Shown here one piece after another: positions 1-5,510 of a DNA stretch of 8,242 bases (its first letter is position 1; each line of letters starts with the position of its first letter). The position numbers and the translations under genes were made by a program. The notes under the pieces were generated by a model, which was not told where the DNA came from, did not search any database, and saw nothing but the letters and a program-made list of their open reading frames with translations. The DNA is from SAR116 cluster bacterium (GTDB lineage: Bacteria > Pseudomonadota > Alphaproteobacteria > Puniceispirillales > Puniceispirillaceae). The DNA is taken from assembly GCA_002683535.1 (NCBI GenBank), contig NYTO01000024.1:4684-12925 (forward strand), in the 5' to 3' direction.

Positions 1-1
1 G

Positions 2-85
2 TCACTTTTCAACCGGCTTTTTCACAAGGCACAGGTGCCGGACCTTGAAGTTTGCAGGTGGCAAGATGTGGTGAAACTGCTATGA
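2..85 (+). CDS. possible 3' end of an unidentified upstream gene (partial)
   Basis: The reading frame entering at base 2 is open to a TGA at 83-85 and would give 27 C-terminal residues ending DVVKLL. Its amino-acid mix looks more natural than those of the other two + frames, which stop at 48 and 72. It would end 35 nt before the preferred cobU start. Only the tail is visible, so no family can be recognised, and the stretch could equally be untranslated leader. The call is weak and rests on composition alone. Confidence 0.2.
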   Translation, partial: SLFNRLFHKAQVPDLEVCRWQDVVKLL

Positions 86-107
86 AAGCGCGGTGGGCAA
101 AGCCAGC

Positions 108-113
108 AAAGGA
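108..113 (+). promoter_or_regulatory. ribosome binding site deciding the cobU start
   Basis: AAAGGA lies 7 nt before GTG 121, which is good Shine-Dalgarno spacing. The upstream in-frame starts (TTG 52 and ATG 82) have no comparable site, and they would add 13 to 23 residues before a P-loop that normally sits at the extreme N-terminus of CobU proteins. Confidence 0.65.
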
Positions 114-120
114 CAGTCAC

Positions 121-645
121 GTGGCATCCCTTCATTTCGTCATTGGCGGCGCGCGTTCTGGCAAATCAGCCTTTGCTGAGGGTCTTGCACTGGAAAAAGC
201 GGGCACAAGCCCGATCACCTATGTGGCGACGGCTGAAATATTCGATGACGAAATGGCTGATCGGGTGGCCTTGCACCAGCAACGGCGCGGCCCGCAATGG
301 CATCTTGTCGAGGCGCCCGTCGATCTGGCTGCTGCCATCGCCGGCGCGGATACACCGGATTCGGTCCTGCTGATAGATTGTCTGAGCGTGTGGGTTACCA
401 ACCTTCTGGTGAAAGAAATGGATATCGACACAGCAAAGGCAGCGCTGCTGGCAGCCCTGCAACGGGCCAGTGGCACGATTGTTCTTGTCGCCTGCGAGAC
501 CGGCCTTGGCATAGTTCCCGACAACAGACTTTCACGCCAGTTTCGTGATGCCAATGGCCGCCTGAACCAGGCGCTGGCAGGGGACGCCCATGAAGTGTTT
601 TTTGTCTTAGCAGGCATTGCTTCAAAGATAAAAACAAGTGCATAA
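121..645 (+). CDS. cobU: bifunctional adenosylcobinamide kinase / adenosylcobinamide-phosphate guanylyltransferase
   Basis: This enzyme (CobU, called CobP in aerobic-pathway bacteria) phosphorylates adenosylcobinamide and transfers GMP to make adenosylcobinamide-GDP in the cytoplasm. From GTG 121 the protein has 174 residues, the usual family length. The P-loop GGARSGKS is at 9-16, followed by YVATAE at 34-39, DDEMADRV at 42-49 with a histidine at 52, DCLSVWVTNLL at 86-96, ETGLGIVP at 126-133 and the C-terminal FRDANGRLNQ at 141-150. Aligned by eye to the enterobacterial enzyme as I remember it, the residue matching its guanylylated His46 is Leu51, and the next residue, His52, is conserved. 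The gene leads a cobUTSC series; the gap to cobT is 48 nt. An alternative start at TTG 52 or ATG 82 is less likely. The family call is very secure and the start is fairly secure. Confidence 0.95.
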   Translation: MASLHFVIGGARSGKSAFAEGLALEKAGTSPITYVATAEIFDDEMADRVALHQQRRGPQWHLVEAPVDLAAAIAGADTPDSVLLIDCLSVWVTNLLVKEMDIDTAKAALLAALQRASGTIVLVACETGLGIVPDNRLSRQFRDANGRLNQALAGDAHEVFFVLAGIASKIKTSA

Positions 646-693
646 CCTTTGACCAACAACACACCTTACGTGTCGAGATTTGAGTAGGTATAC

Positions 694-1713
694 ATGCGCT
701 CCTTTTCGTCCGCCTCACATATCCAAGAGCTCTATGAACAGCTGCCAGCACCAGACAGTGATGCGCGCGCCGCCGCTGCAAGCCGTCAGGACCAGCTGAC
801 GAAGCCCCCGGGATCGCTTGGCAAGCTTGAACAGATCGCGCTATGGATGGCCACCTGGCAAGGCAATATCAAACCAGTGATCAAACATGGAAAATGCCTC
901 GTCTTTGCGGGCAATCACGGCGTTGTAAATCAGGGTGTCAGCCCCTTCCCGCAAGAAGTTACCCAACAGATGGTCTGGAACTTTGAAGCAGGCGGCGCGG
1001 CCATCAACCAGCTGTCCAGAGAAGCGGGACTTGAACTGTCGGTCACGGCGCTCGATCTGGAACGTCCGACCACAGATTTCACCAAGGCCGCCGCGATGGA
1101 CCCTGATGAGGTGATCCACGCCATGAATGCCGGTGCAGCAGCAATTGACAAGAATTGTGACTATTTGGTCGTCGGCGAGATGGGCATAGGCAACACCACA
1201 AGTGCCGCTGCGATCAGTATGGCCCGTTTTGGCGGTGATGCAGGTGGCTGGGTTGGCCCGGGGACCGGCCTCGATATTGCAGGCGTCAATCACAAGACCA
1301 TGATCGTGCAGGCGGCAATCGACCGACATGGCGAAGGCCTGGACAATCCGGTATCGCTGCTGGCCGCCTATGGCGGGCGGGAACTTGCTGCGATTGCCGG
1401 TGCTGTTCTGGAAGCACGGATGCGATCCATTCCGGTCATGCTGGATGGTTTTATTTCGACTGCGGCAGCAGCAGCGCTGACTGCCGGTAACAGGCTTGAT
1501 GCGCTCGACCATTGCATGATTTCGCACCTGTCGGCCGAGCCGGGGCATATCCGGCTGTCATCAGCACTGCGCAAACAGCCCATTTTCGATCTGCGCATGC
1601 GCCTTGGCGAGGGCAGCGGCGCAGCCGTCGCCACAATGATTGTGAGATCGGCTCTTGCTGCGCATAATGGGATGGCCACCTTTGCCGAGGCAGGGGTCAG
1701 CACGGAATCATGA
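694..1713 (+). CDS. cobT: nicotinate-nucleotide--dimethylbenzimidazole phosphoribosyltransferase
   Basis: CobT transfers the phosphoribosyl group of nicotinate mononucleotide to 5,6-dimethylbenzimidazole, giving alpha-ribazole 5'-phosphate, the lower ligand of cobalamin. The protein has 339 residues, normal for the family. It carries KPPGSLGKLE at 37-46, GNHGVVNQGVSPFP at 73-86, GEMGIGNTTSAAA at 161-173, GPGTGLD at 188-194 and GGRELAAIAGA at 227-237. Near the C-terminus RLGEGSGA at 303-310 places the catalytic glutamate at Glu306, the counterpart of Glu317 in the Salmonella enzyme. This is the cobalamin CobT, not the unrelated cobaltochelatase subunit that shares the symbol. ATG 694 follows a modest GAGTAGG at 682-688. 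Its TGA overlaps the cobS ATG, which suggests translational coupling. No convincing promoter was seen in the 48 nt before it. Confidence 0.96.
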   Translation: MRSFSSASHIQELYEQLPAPDSDARAAAASRQDQLTKPPGSLGKLEQIALWMATWQGNIKPVIKHGKCLVFAGNHGVVNQGVSPFPQEVTQQMVWNFEAGGAAINQLSREAGLELSVTALDLERPTTDFTKAAAMDPDEVIHAMNAGAAAIDKNCDYLVVGEMGIGNTTSAAAISMARFGGDAGGWVGPGTGLDIAGVNHKTMIVQAAIDRHGEGLDNPVSLLAAYGGRELAAIAGAVLEARMRSIPVMLDGFISTAAAAALTAGNRLDALDHCMISHLSAEPGHIRLSSALRKQPIFDLRMRLGEGSGAAVATMIVRSALAAHNGMATFAEAGVSTES

Positions 1714-2546
1714 GCAAAGCTGGCAAAACGCCGGTCCGCCAGTCCCTGATCGGTGACTGCGCCGCGGCGTTTGTGCTGTTGAGCCGTCTGCCAACAGGAT
1801 GGTACCGGTTTCCCACCGACAACCCGCCGAATTTCACTTCGGCGCTATGGGCCTTTCCGGTTGTGGGACTGGTCATTGGCGGCGCTGCCGGGCTTGTGCT
1901 CAGCGGTGCAGTCGCCCTGTCATTGCCGCCACTTGCTGCTGCTGCTCTGGCGATTTTTGCCAGTTTGTTGCTGTCCGGTGCGATGCATGAGGACGGGCTT
2001 GCCGACATGGCCGACGGTTTCGGCGGGGGGCATGACACCGACTCCAAAATCCGTATCATGCATGACAGCCGCATTGGCAGCTATGGTGTTATGGCGCTTG
2101 TTCTGGCCAGCCTTGCGCGGACAGGTTTATTGATCGCGGCAACAGCACATTTCGGGGCTGCGGCGCTTGTTCTGATCATTGCGCTGGCCCATGCCGGCAG
2201 CCGGTTTCTGCCAAGCCTGCAATTGGCCGTCACACCCGTCAGCCCACATGCAAAACTGGCAAGCCTGACAGGTCATGGCGGCATTCTGCGGTTGCTGGCC
2301 GGTCTTGCGATCTGGGGCGTGCCGATGGGGTTTCTGTTTGGCTGGGCAACCACATGTTTTTCAGCTTTGCTTTGCTTTGTCCTGGCGATCGGTATCGCAA
2401 AGCTGGCGCAGCGTCAGGTCGGCGGGTTGACCGGCGATGTAATGGGCGCAACCATCATCCTTGGTGAAATGCTGTTTCTGGCAGCTGTTCTGATTTCTGT
2501 TCAACTGCCCCTCACCGACTTTGGCCAAGGTCTTTTCGGCGTATGA
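1710..2546 (+). CDS. cobS: adenosylcobinamide-GDP ribazoletransferase (cobalamin synthase)
   Basis: CobS is an integral inner-membrane enzyme that condenses adenosylcobinamide-GDP with alpha-ribazole or its 5'-phosphate, completing cobalamin or cobalamin phosphate. The 278-residue protein has the family start FVLLSRLPTGW at 21-31 and WAFPVVGLVIGG at 47-58. The acidic Mg-binding signature HEDGLADMADGFGGG runs from 93 to 107 and is followed by MHDSRIGSYG at 117-126. Near the end are GGLTGDVMGA at 238-247 and Glu253. Hydrophobic stretches at about 45-92, 127-168, 193-230 and 245-266 imply several membrane segments. The ATG overlaps the cobT stop as ATGA and the stop overlaps the cobC start as ATGA. 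The Shine-Dalgarno sequence is poor (GGA only 3 nt before the start), so translation probably relies on coupling to cobT. Confidence 0.95.
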   Translation: MSKAGKTPVRQSLIGDCAAAFVLLSRLPTGWYRFPTDNPPNFTSALWAFPVVGLVIGGAAGLVLSGAVALSLPPLAAAALAIFASLLLSGAMHEDGLADMADGFGGGHDTDSKIRIMHDSRIGSYGVMALVLASLARTGLLIAATAHFGAAALVLIIALAHAGSRFLPSLQLAVTPVSPHAKLASLTGHGGILRLLAGLAIWGVPMGFLFGWATTCFSALLCFVLAIGIAKLAQRQVGGLTGDVMGATIILGEMLFLAAVLISVQLPLTDFGQGLFGV

Positions 2547-3190
2547 ACGATCATCCTGATACATGCGACTTCTTCTTCATCCGGCATGCACCCGCCGTCA
2601 AGCAACCGGGGCATGTGCCGCCTGCCGACCCGCCGATTGAAGAAATGCCCTATGCGCTGGACCGTTTGACTGACCTGCTGCCGGATGGTGCGGACTGGCA
2701 TGTCTCGCCCCTTTTTCGTGCGCAGCAAACAGCTGATCTGATAGCAGGTGCGTGCAGTCCGGCCAGTCGCACAGCTGATCCCGCGCTGCAAGAGATGGAT
2801 TTTGGTGACTGGCAGGACCAGCCCATCACATCGGTCTGGCAGCAGGTCGCGGATGGCCCGTTGCACAATTGGTCGTTCGTCACCCCCGAGACGCAGCCGC
2901 CGCATGGTGAATCTTTCGCCGAAATGGCGTTGCGCGTTCATCAATGGATGCAGGACCGACAAGCTGAATTTTCAGCACGGCCACAGGTTGTCGTCTGTCA
3001 TGGCGGCGTGATACGGGCGGCCATGGCTTATGCCCTTGGCGCACCACTTTCGCATGTGGTCGGCATACCGGTGCCGCATTTCGGACTTTTGCGCCTGACC
3101 ATGATGGATCCAGCATTGGCCACAGATCAAGGTGGGGGCTGGCTGTTTGCCAGCCTTGTCAGTCCCGGTGTTGTACCACACGCCAGTTGA
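2543..3190 (+). CDS. cobC: histidine phosphatase family protein, likely alpha-ribazole phosphatase
   Basis: This is a phosphoglycerate-mutase-like histidine phosphatase of 215 residues. FFFIRHAP at 10-17 holds the phospho-accepting His15 and Arg14. SPLFRAQQTA at 55-64 supplies the second arginine (Arg59), QEMDFGDW at 83-90 the acidic residue Glu84, and VVCHGGVIRAA at 150-160 the second histidine, His153. All core catalytic positions are therefore present. The superfamily call is certain. The substrate is inferred from position: the ATG overlaps the cobS stop, and CobC removes the 5'-phosphate of alpha-ribazole phosphate or of the CobS product cobalamin 5'-phosphate. It is the last gene of the + strand series and converges on hpf, 98 nt away stop to stop. 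A general sugar-phosphate phosphatase cannot be excluded on sequence alone. Confidence 0.88.
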   Translation: MNDHPDTCDFFFIRHAPAVKQPGHVPPADPPIEEMPYALDRLTDLLPDGADWHVSPLFRAQQTADLIAGACSPASRTADPALQEMDFGDWQDQPITSVWQQVADGPLHNWSFVTPETQPPHGESFAEMALRVHQWMQDRQAEFSARPQVVVCHGGVIRAAMAYALGAPLSHVVGIPVPHFGLLRLTMMDPALATDQGGGWLFASLVSPGVVPHAS

Positions 3191-3202
3191 CCGGCGCGCA
3201 CG

Positions 3203-3216
3203 GTTGCAGGGGCAAC
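3203..3216. terminator. weak hairpin between convergent cobC and hpf
   Basis: GTTGC, loop AGGG, then GCAAC forms a 5-bp stem 12 nt after the cobC stop, in the gap shared with hpf, which ends from the other side at 3289. The stem is short and has no T-run on either strand. It is at best a weak or factor-assisted terminator. Nothing stronger was seen in 3191-3288. Confidence 0.2.
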
Positions 3217-3288
3217 GTTGTCAGGACCCGGCGCGATCAGTCAGCCGGAAAATAGTCTGGCCGGATGTGCTGCCCGGAACAGGCCGTG

Positions 3289-3891
3289 TCAGCTGTGCAT
3301 GTCGCGCAGACCGCGCGGATCAACCCAGCCGATAGACCCGTCACCCCTACGATACACAACATTCAGTCCAAAATGGCTGCTGTTGCGAAACATCAGCATG
3401 TTGTCCTCGCTCAGCTCCAGCTTCATTACCGCCTGTTCAACAGTCATCATGCCAATGTCATAGGCCATCTCGGCAACAACAGGTGGCAGCGCATCACTGC
3501 TATCATCAAGGGCCGCCTCATCCAGCTGTTCGGCACCGGCATAGACCATCATCGGGGCTTCGAACACGTCATTTGCCTCTACCTCGGTAACGGTTCCGCG
3601 ATGGTTCTTCAGGCGGCGTTTGTGACGGCGCAGCCTTTTTTCAGCATGTTCAATCGCGGCATCAAGGGCGGCATGCGCTTCATGCGCAAAGCCTGTTGCC
3701 TCAAGTTCCATTCGGCGCGACAGCGCCACGCGTGTTTTCACACGAAATCCGGAATCAGCTTTTTCCAAAGTCACGTTGCCACTGACCGCACTGTCAAAAT
3801 ATTTACCAACCACAGCATTAAGAGCGTCTTCCGCATGTGTCTGAAATGCGGTGCCTGTATCCATATTCTTTCCGGAAACACTGATTTCCAT
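3289..3891 (-). CDS. hpf: ribosome hibernation promoting factor, long form (HPF/RaiA family)
   Basis: HPF binds the 30S decoding region and, in its long form, joins two 70S ribosomes into inactive 100S dimers during starvation. The 200-residue protein has the N-terminal S30AE domain at about 2-95, with the usual basic stretch EKRLRRHKRRL at 84-94. An acidic, poorly conserved linker follows at about 100-140. The C-terminal dimerisation domain is at about 145-192, with MFRN at 167-170 and NVVYRRGDGSIGWVDP at 177-192. This two-domain layout is standard for long HPF; enteric HPF and YfiA lack the second domain. In many proteobacteria hpf follows rpoN, but here it stands alone after a 252-nt gap. 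ATG 3891 follows GGGAG at 3898-3902, spaced 6 nt. The leader has a second, stronger Shine-Dalgarno sequence further upstream, listed separately. Confidence 0.93.
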   Translation of the reverse strand: MEISVSGKNMDTGTAFQTHAEDALNAVVGKYFDSAVSGNVTLEKADSGFRVKTRVALSRRMELEATGFAHEAHAALDAAIEHAEKRLRRHKRRLKNHRGTVTEVEANDVFEAPMMVYAGAEQLDEAALDDSSDALPPVVAEMAYDIGMMTVEQAVMKLELSEDNMLMFRNSSHFGLNVVYRRGDGSIGWVDPRGLRDMHS

Positions 3892-3914
3892 TAATCACTC
3901 CCTTTTTTGGACAA
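3891..3914 (-). CDS. possible 7-residue leader micro-ORF overlapping the hpf start
   Basis: On the - strand TTG 3914 opens a frame encoding MSKKGSD and ends with TAA at 3893-3891. The last A of that stop is the first base of the hpf ATG (TAATG). The TTG sits 6 nt after a perfect AGGAGGT. The frame is not that of hpf, and a TGA in the hpf frame lies just upstream, so the two cannot form one protein. If translated it could feed ribosomes to hpf by stop-start reinitiation. It could be chance: the peptide is tiny and the start is TTG. Confidence 0.25.
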   Translation of the reverse strand: MSKKGSD

Positions 3915-3929
3915 GAGGGCACCTCCTCT
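3914..3929 (-). promoter_or_regulatory. hpf leader: perfect Shine-Dalgarno within a small hairpin
   Basis: Read on the - strand, AGGAGGT (3927-3921) matches the anti-Shine-Dalgarno sequence completely, yet lies 29 nt before the hpf ATG, too far to serve it directly. It falls within AGAGG, loop AGGTGC, CCTCT, a 5-bp hairpin that would partly hide it. The hpf-proximal site GGGAG is weaker. This may be a translation-control element; that function is inferred. Confidence 0.35.
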
Positions 3930-3950
3930 AGTCGGTTGCGCAGAAAGACG

Positions 3951-3968
3951 GACCAGTTTTTGACCAGT
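3951..3968. repeat. direct repeat GACCAGT x2, 11-bp period, upstream of hpf
   Basis: GACCAGT occurs at 3951-3957 and 3962-3968, exactly 11 bp apart and so on one face of the helix. The flanking CGGAC (3949-3953) and GTCCG (3967-3971) form a 5-bp inverted repeat around it. It lies 60-77 bp upstream of the hpf start, where an operator or promoter would be expected. No regulator can be named, and no clear -35/-10 pair was seen. Confidence 0.35.
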
Positions 3969-4025
3969 CCGGCCGGAACGCACGCAGCCGCGCCCATCGC
4001 ATGTCAGGAAAAATCCATCTCAAAG

Positions 4026-4043
4026 GGAGCGGACGGGCGCTCC
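4026..4043 (-). terminator. candidate terminator after the alkB-like gene
   Basis: On the - strand GGAGCG, a 6-nt loop, then CGCTCC make a perfect 6-bp GC-rich stem, followed by CTTTGAG and, about 14 nt after the stem, a run of five T. It lies about 100 nt after the alkB-like stop and about 135 nt before hpf, where the long - strand series would be expected to end. The T-tract is poor, so the call is tentative. Confidence 0.35.
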
Positions 4044-4063
4044 GAATATTTATGCTGCCAACG

Positions 4064-4078
4064 GTAACGGATCGTTAC
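4064..4078. promoter_or_regulatory. 15-bp dyad GTAACG-GAT-CGTTAC, possible operator
   Basis: GTAACG and CGTTAC are perfect inverted repeats around a 3-bp spacer, in the gap between the alkB-like gene and hpf. The size and symmetry suit a dimeric regulator. No adjacent regulator gene exists and no known operator is matched, so this is a structural observation only. Confidence 0.3.
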
Positions 4079-4079
4079 A

Positions 4080-4118
4080 AGGAAATTCCAAAGACAGTCT
4101 CAGGAAACTTTCAGGAAA
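4080..4118. repeat. three AGGAAA repeats spaced 22 and 11 bp
   Basis: AGGAAA starts at 4080, 4102 and 4113, two and one helical turns apart. The last two copies extend to TCAGGAAA (4100-4107 and 4111-4118), and another TCAGGAAA lies at 4004-4011. The repeats abut the 4064-4078 dyad. They occupy the noncoding stretch just after the alkB-like stop. Function is unknown. Confidence 0.35.
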
Positions 4119-4143
4119 TCTTGTGCAAAAATCCAAACGGCAT

Positions 4144-4794
4144 TCAAGTTGCCCCTGGTTCATAGCGGAAGCCGAGGGACAGCCGGCCGTCGGTGATCTG
4201 GTCAACCGTATGCAGCGGGCGGACATTCTCATCATCACGGCCATCAAAGCCTGAAGCGGTCAGCAACACAATGCGCCCGGGCCGGTCATCGATGCGTCGT
4301 TTACCACCACCAGCACGGTCCGAACAGCTGGCAAGCCGGGAGATGCCTGCCAGTGTTATGATGATGACAATGCCGTGATAGCGTCGCCCGTCACGATGGA
4401 TGCCAATGCCGCGCGATCCAGCCGGGTAGCGCTGAATGGCAAAATCGTTGAGTTTTATCCCCTGCGGCAACAGACCTGTCGCGGCATCGGCGCTGCGCAG
4501 GCATGTCTCCAGACAATCTGCAAGTGCTGCGAAGGCACCGGTTCGCGGGGCGGGAAAACAGACATCGAAATCCTGATGAACACGCCGCCCGCGATGCTCA
4601 ATTTCCGGTGTTGCGGTGCGATAGCTTGCCCCCTTGGCATCGGCAATCAGCAGATCAATCTCGGCGACCGAAAGGAACGGCAGACTTGTGATCCCGCGCG
4701 GTGCCTGCTGCAACCGGCGCAACCCGCTGCGGATGGCCACTGCACGAGTGCTATCTGGCTCCAGCAAGGTCCGGGATGGCAGGCCGTCTGCCAT
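4144..4794 (-). CDS. AlkB-like 2-oxoglutarate/Fe(II)-dependent dioxygenase
   Basis: The 216-residue protein shows the jelly-roll dioxygenase signature. RYPAGSRGIGIHRD at 122-135 gives the iron ligands His133 and Asp135 (H-x-D). PLHTVD at 193-198 gives the distal ligand His195. GRLSLGFR at 203-210 gives Arg204 and Arg210 in the R-x5-R spacing typical of AlkB proteins, one of which binds 2-oxoglutarate. The Tyr-to-HxD region resembles the AlkB N-x-Y-x2-G-x5-H-x-D motif with Gln for Asn and one extra residue. AlkB family members remove alkyl groups from DNA or RNA bases; the substrate here is inferred. ATG 4794 shares one base with the upstream sprT-like stop (TGATG), and GGGGA at 4801-4805 is a fair ribosome binding site. 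It is the last gene of the - strand series. It could instead hydroxylate a protein or small molecule. Confidence 0.75.
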   Translation of the reverse strand: MADGLPSRTLLEPDSTRAVAIRSGLRRLQQAPRGITSLPFLSVAEIDLLIADAKGASYRTATPEIEHRGRRVHQDFDVCFPAPRTGAFAALADCLETCLRSADAATGLLPQGIKLNDFAIQRYPAGSRGIGIHRDGRRYHGIVIIITLAGISRLASCSDRAGGGKRRIDDRPGRIVLLTASGFDGRDDENVRPLHTVDQITDGRLSLGFRYEPGAT

Positions 4795-5288
4795 CAGTTT
4801 TCCCCGTCTGCAGCCACCGCTGGATCAAACACAACCGGGGTACGACAGGTGGCGCATACAAGACCCGGCTTGCGCCGGTGGCGGTCCACTTCAAAGCAGC
4901 CATTCGGGCACCGCATGCGCCATGGTGCGTCAGCAAAACTCAGCGTGTGGCAGCGATTTGCCATACAGCCGATCTCGCGCGCTTTTTGCCGCCAAACAGC
5001 ATCATGACCGTGTTTTGGGCCAACCAGCGCATGCGCAATCTCATGCAGGATCGTGTCACGGATATGCGAATCTTCTGCATGCCGCACGTAATGCCGCGAG
5101 AGCGAGATGCGTTTGTTTGTGTAATCACACTGGCCGGCACGGCGACGCGCATGATCGAGGGTGACACTCCACCCCGCAAGCCCGTGTTCGTCCATCAGCA
5201 CGGCCGCCAGATCAAGCGCCTGTTGCAGCGGACGTGCTGGCCTTTGTGCCAGTTTACTGTCGTCCTGTCCGCTGTCAGTGGGCTTCAT
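4794..5288 (-). CDS. SprT-like zinc metalloprotease domain protein
   Basis: From ATG 5288 the protein has 164 residues. The SprT-like core runs from about 20 to 115, with ISLSRHYV at 61-68, DTILHEIAHALVG at 78-90 (zinc ligands His82 and His86, catalytic Glu83) and KHGHDAVW at 92-99 supplying a third histidine, probably His93. A C-terminal zinc ribbon has Cys127, Cys131, Cys145 and Cys148. SprT domains occur in the eukaryotic DNA-protein-crosslink protease SPRTN; bacterial members are little characterised. The stop is TGATG-coupled to the AlkB-like gene, and the start overlaps the DUF2842-like gene by 14 nt. A TTG at 5336 could extend the protein by 16 residues, but ATG 5288 overlaps the neighbour less and leaves a normal N-terminus. 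The family call is firm and the cellular role is inferred. Confidence 0.85.
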   Translation of the reverse strand: MKPTDSGQDDSKLAQRPARPLQQALDLAAVLMDEHGLAGWSVTLDHARRRAGQCDYTNKRISLSRHYVRHAEDSHIRDTILHEIAHALVGPKHGHDAVWRQKAREIGCMANRCHTLSFADAPWRMRCPNGCFEVDRHRRKPGLVCATCRTPVVFDPAVAADGEN

Positions 5289-5478
5289 GGTCCGCCAGCC
5301 AGCCAACAACGACACCGGCCGCCGGAATCCAGGCAAGACCAGCTATGACAAAGAAGACAAGATCGACCAGAAAATGAATATCCATGATGAAAGTCGACAA
5401 CCAGACCATCACCCCGACATAAATTGCCAGAGCTGGCATGATGCCAAGTGCCACCGTCAGATGCCGCCACCGTTTCAT
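5275..5478 (-). CDS. small two-helix membrane protein, DUF2842-like
   Basis: This encodes a 67-residue protein with two hydrophobic helices at about 7-31 and 36-62 and a short hydrophilic tail ending DHEAH. FFVIAGLAWIPAAGVVVGWL at 42-61 resembles the conserved second half of DUF2842, a small membrane family common in Alphaproteobacteria and of unknown function. The DUF assignment is from memory of the pattern. ATG 5478 has a strong ribosome binding site, AAGGA at 5484-5488, 5 nt upstream, so the gene is very probably translated. It lies 32 nt after the TauE/SafE gene and overlaps the sprT-like gene by 14 nt. Confidence 0.75.
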   Translation of the reverse strand: MKRWRHLTVALGIMPALAIYVGVMVWLSTFIMDIHFLVDLVFFVIAGLAWIPAAGVVVGWLADHEAH

Positions 5479-5510
5479 GTCAGTCCTTCCGTTGCGAGAG
5501 CAAATGGTTC

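Noticed and set aside
20..120. Cobalamin riboswitch before cobU
   Set aside because: A few short fragments (GGTGCC, GGTGAAA) resemble riboswitch boxes, but the diagnostic GCCACTG, CCCGCAACTGT-like and GGGAAGGC segments are missing and the order and spacing do not fit.
52..120. N-terminal extension of CobU from TTG 52 or ATG 82
   Set aside because: Neither start has a good ribosome binding site, and the P-loop would be displaced from the N-terminus; GTG 121 with AAAGGA fits both criteria and the normal length.
649..693. Promoter for cobT (TTGACC at 649)
   Set aside because: No acceptable -10 element lies 16-18 nt downstream, and the gap is short enough for cobT to be read from the cobU transcript.
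841..1548. Long open frame antisense to cobT
   Set aside because: It lies wholly within the strongly conserved cobT; the cysteine- and histidine-rich translation matches nothing and is a by-product of codon bias.
3265..3894. Open frame of about 209 codons antisense to hpf
   Set aside because: It mirrors hpf almost exactly, whereas the - strand product has clear S30AE and C-terminal HPF motifs and a ribosome binding site.
5289..5336. TTG 5336 as start of the sprT-like gene
   Set aside because: It would increase overlap with the DUF2842-like gene to 62 nt and add a sequence unlike SprT N-termini; ATG 5288 is simpler.
4375..5348. Overlapping + strand frames across the alkB-like and sprT-like genes
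   Set aside because: Their products have no recognisable motif, while the - strand frames contain intact catalytic motifs and coupled start/stop codons.
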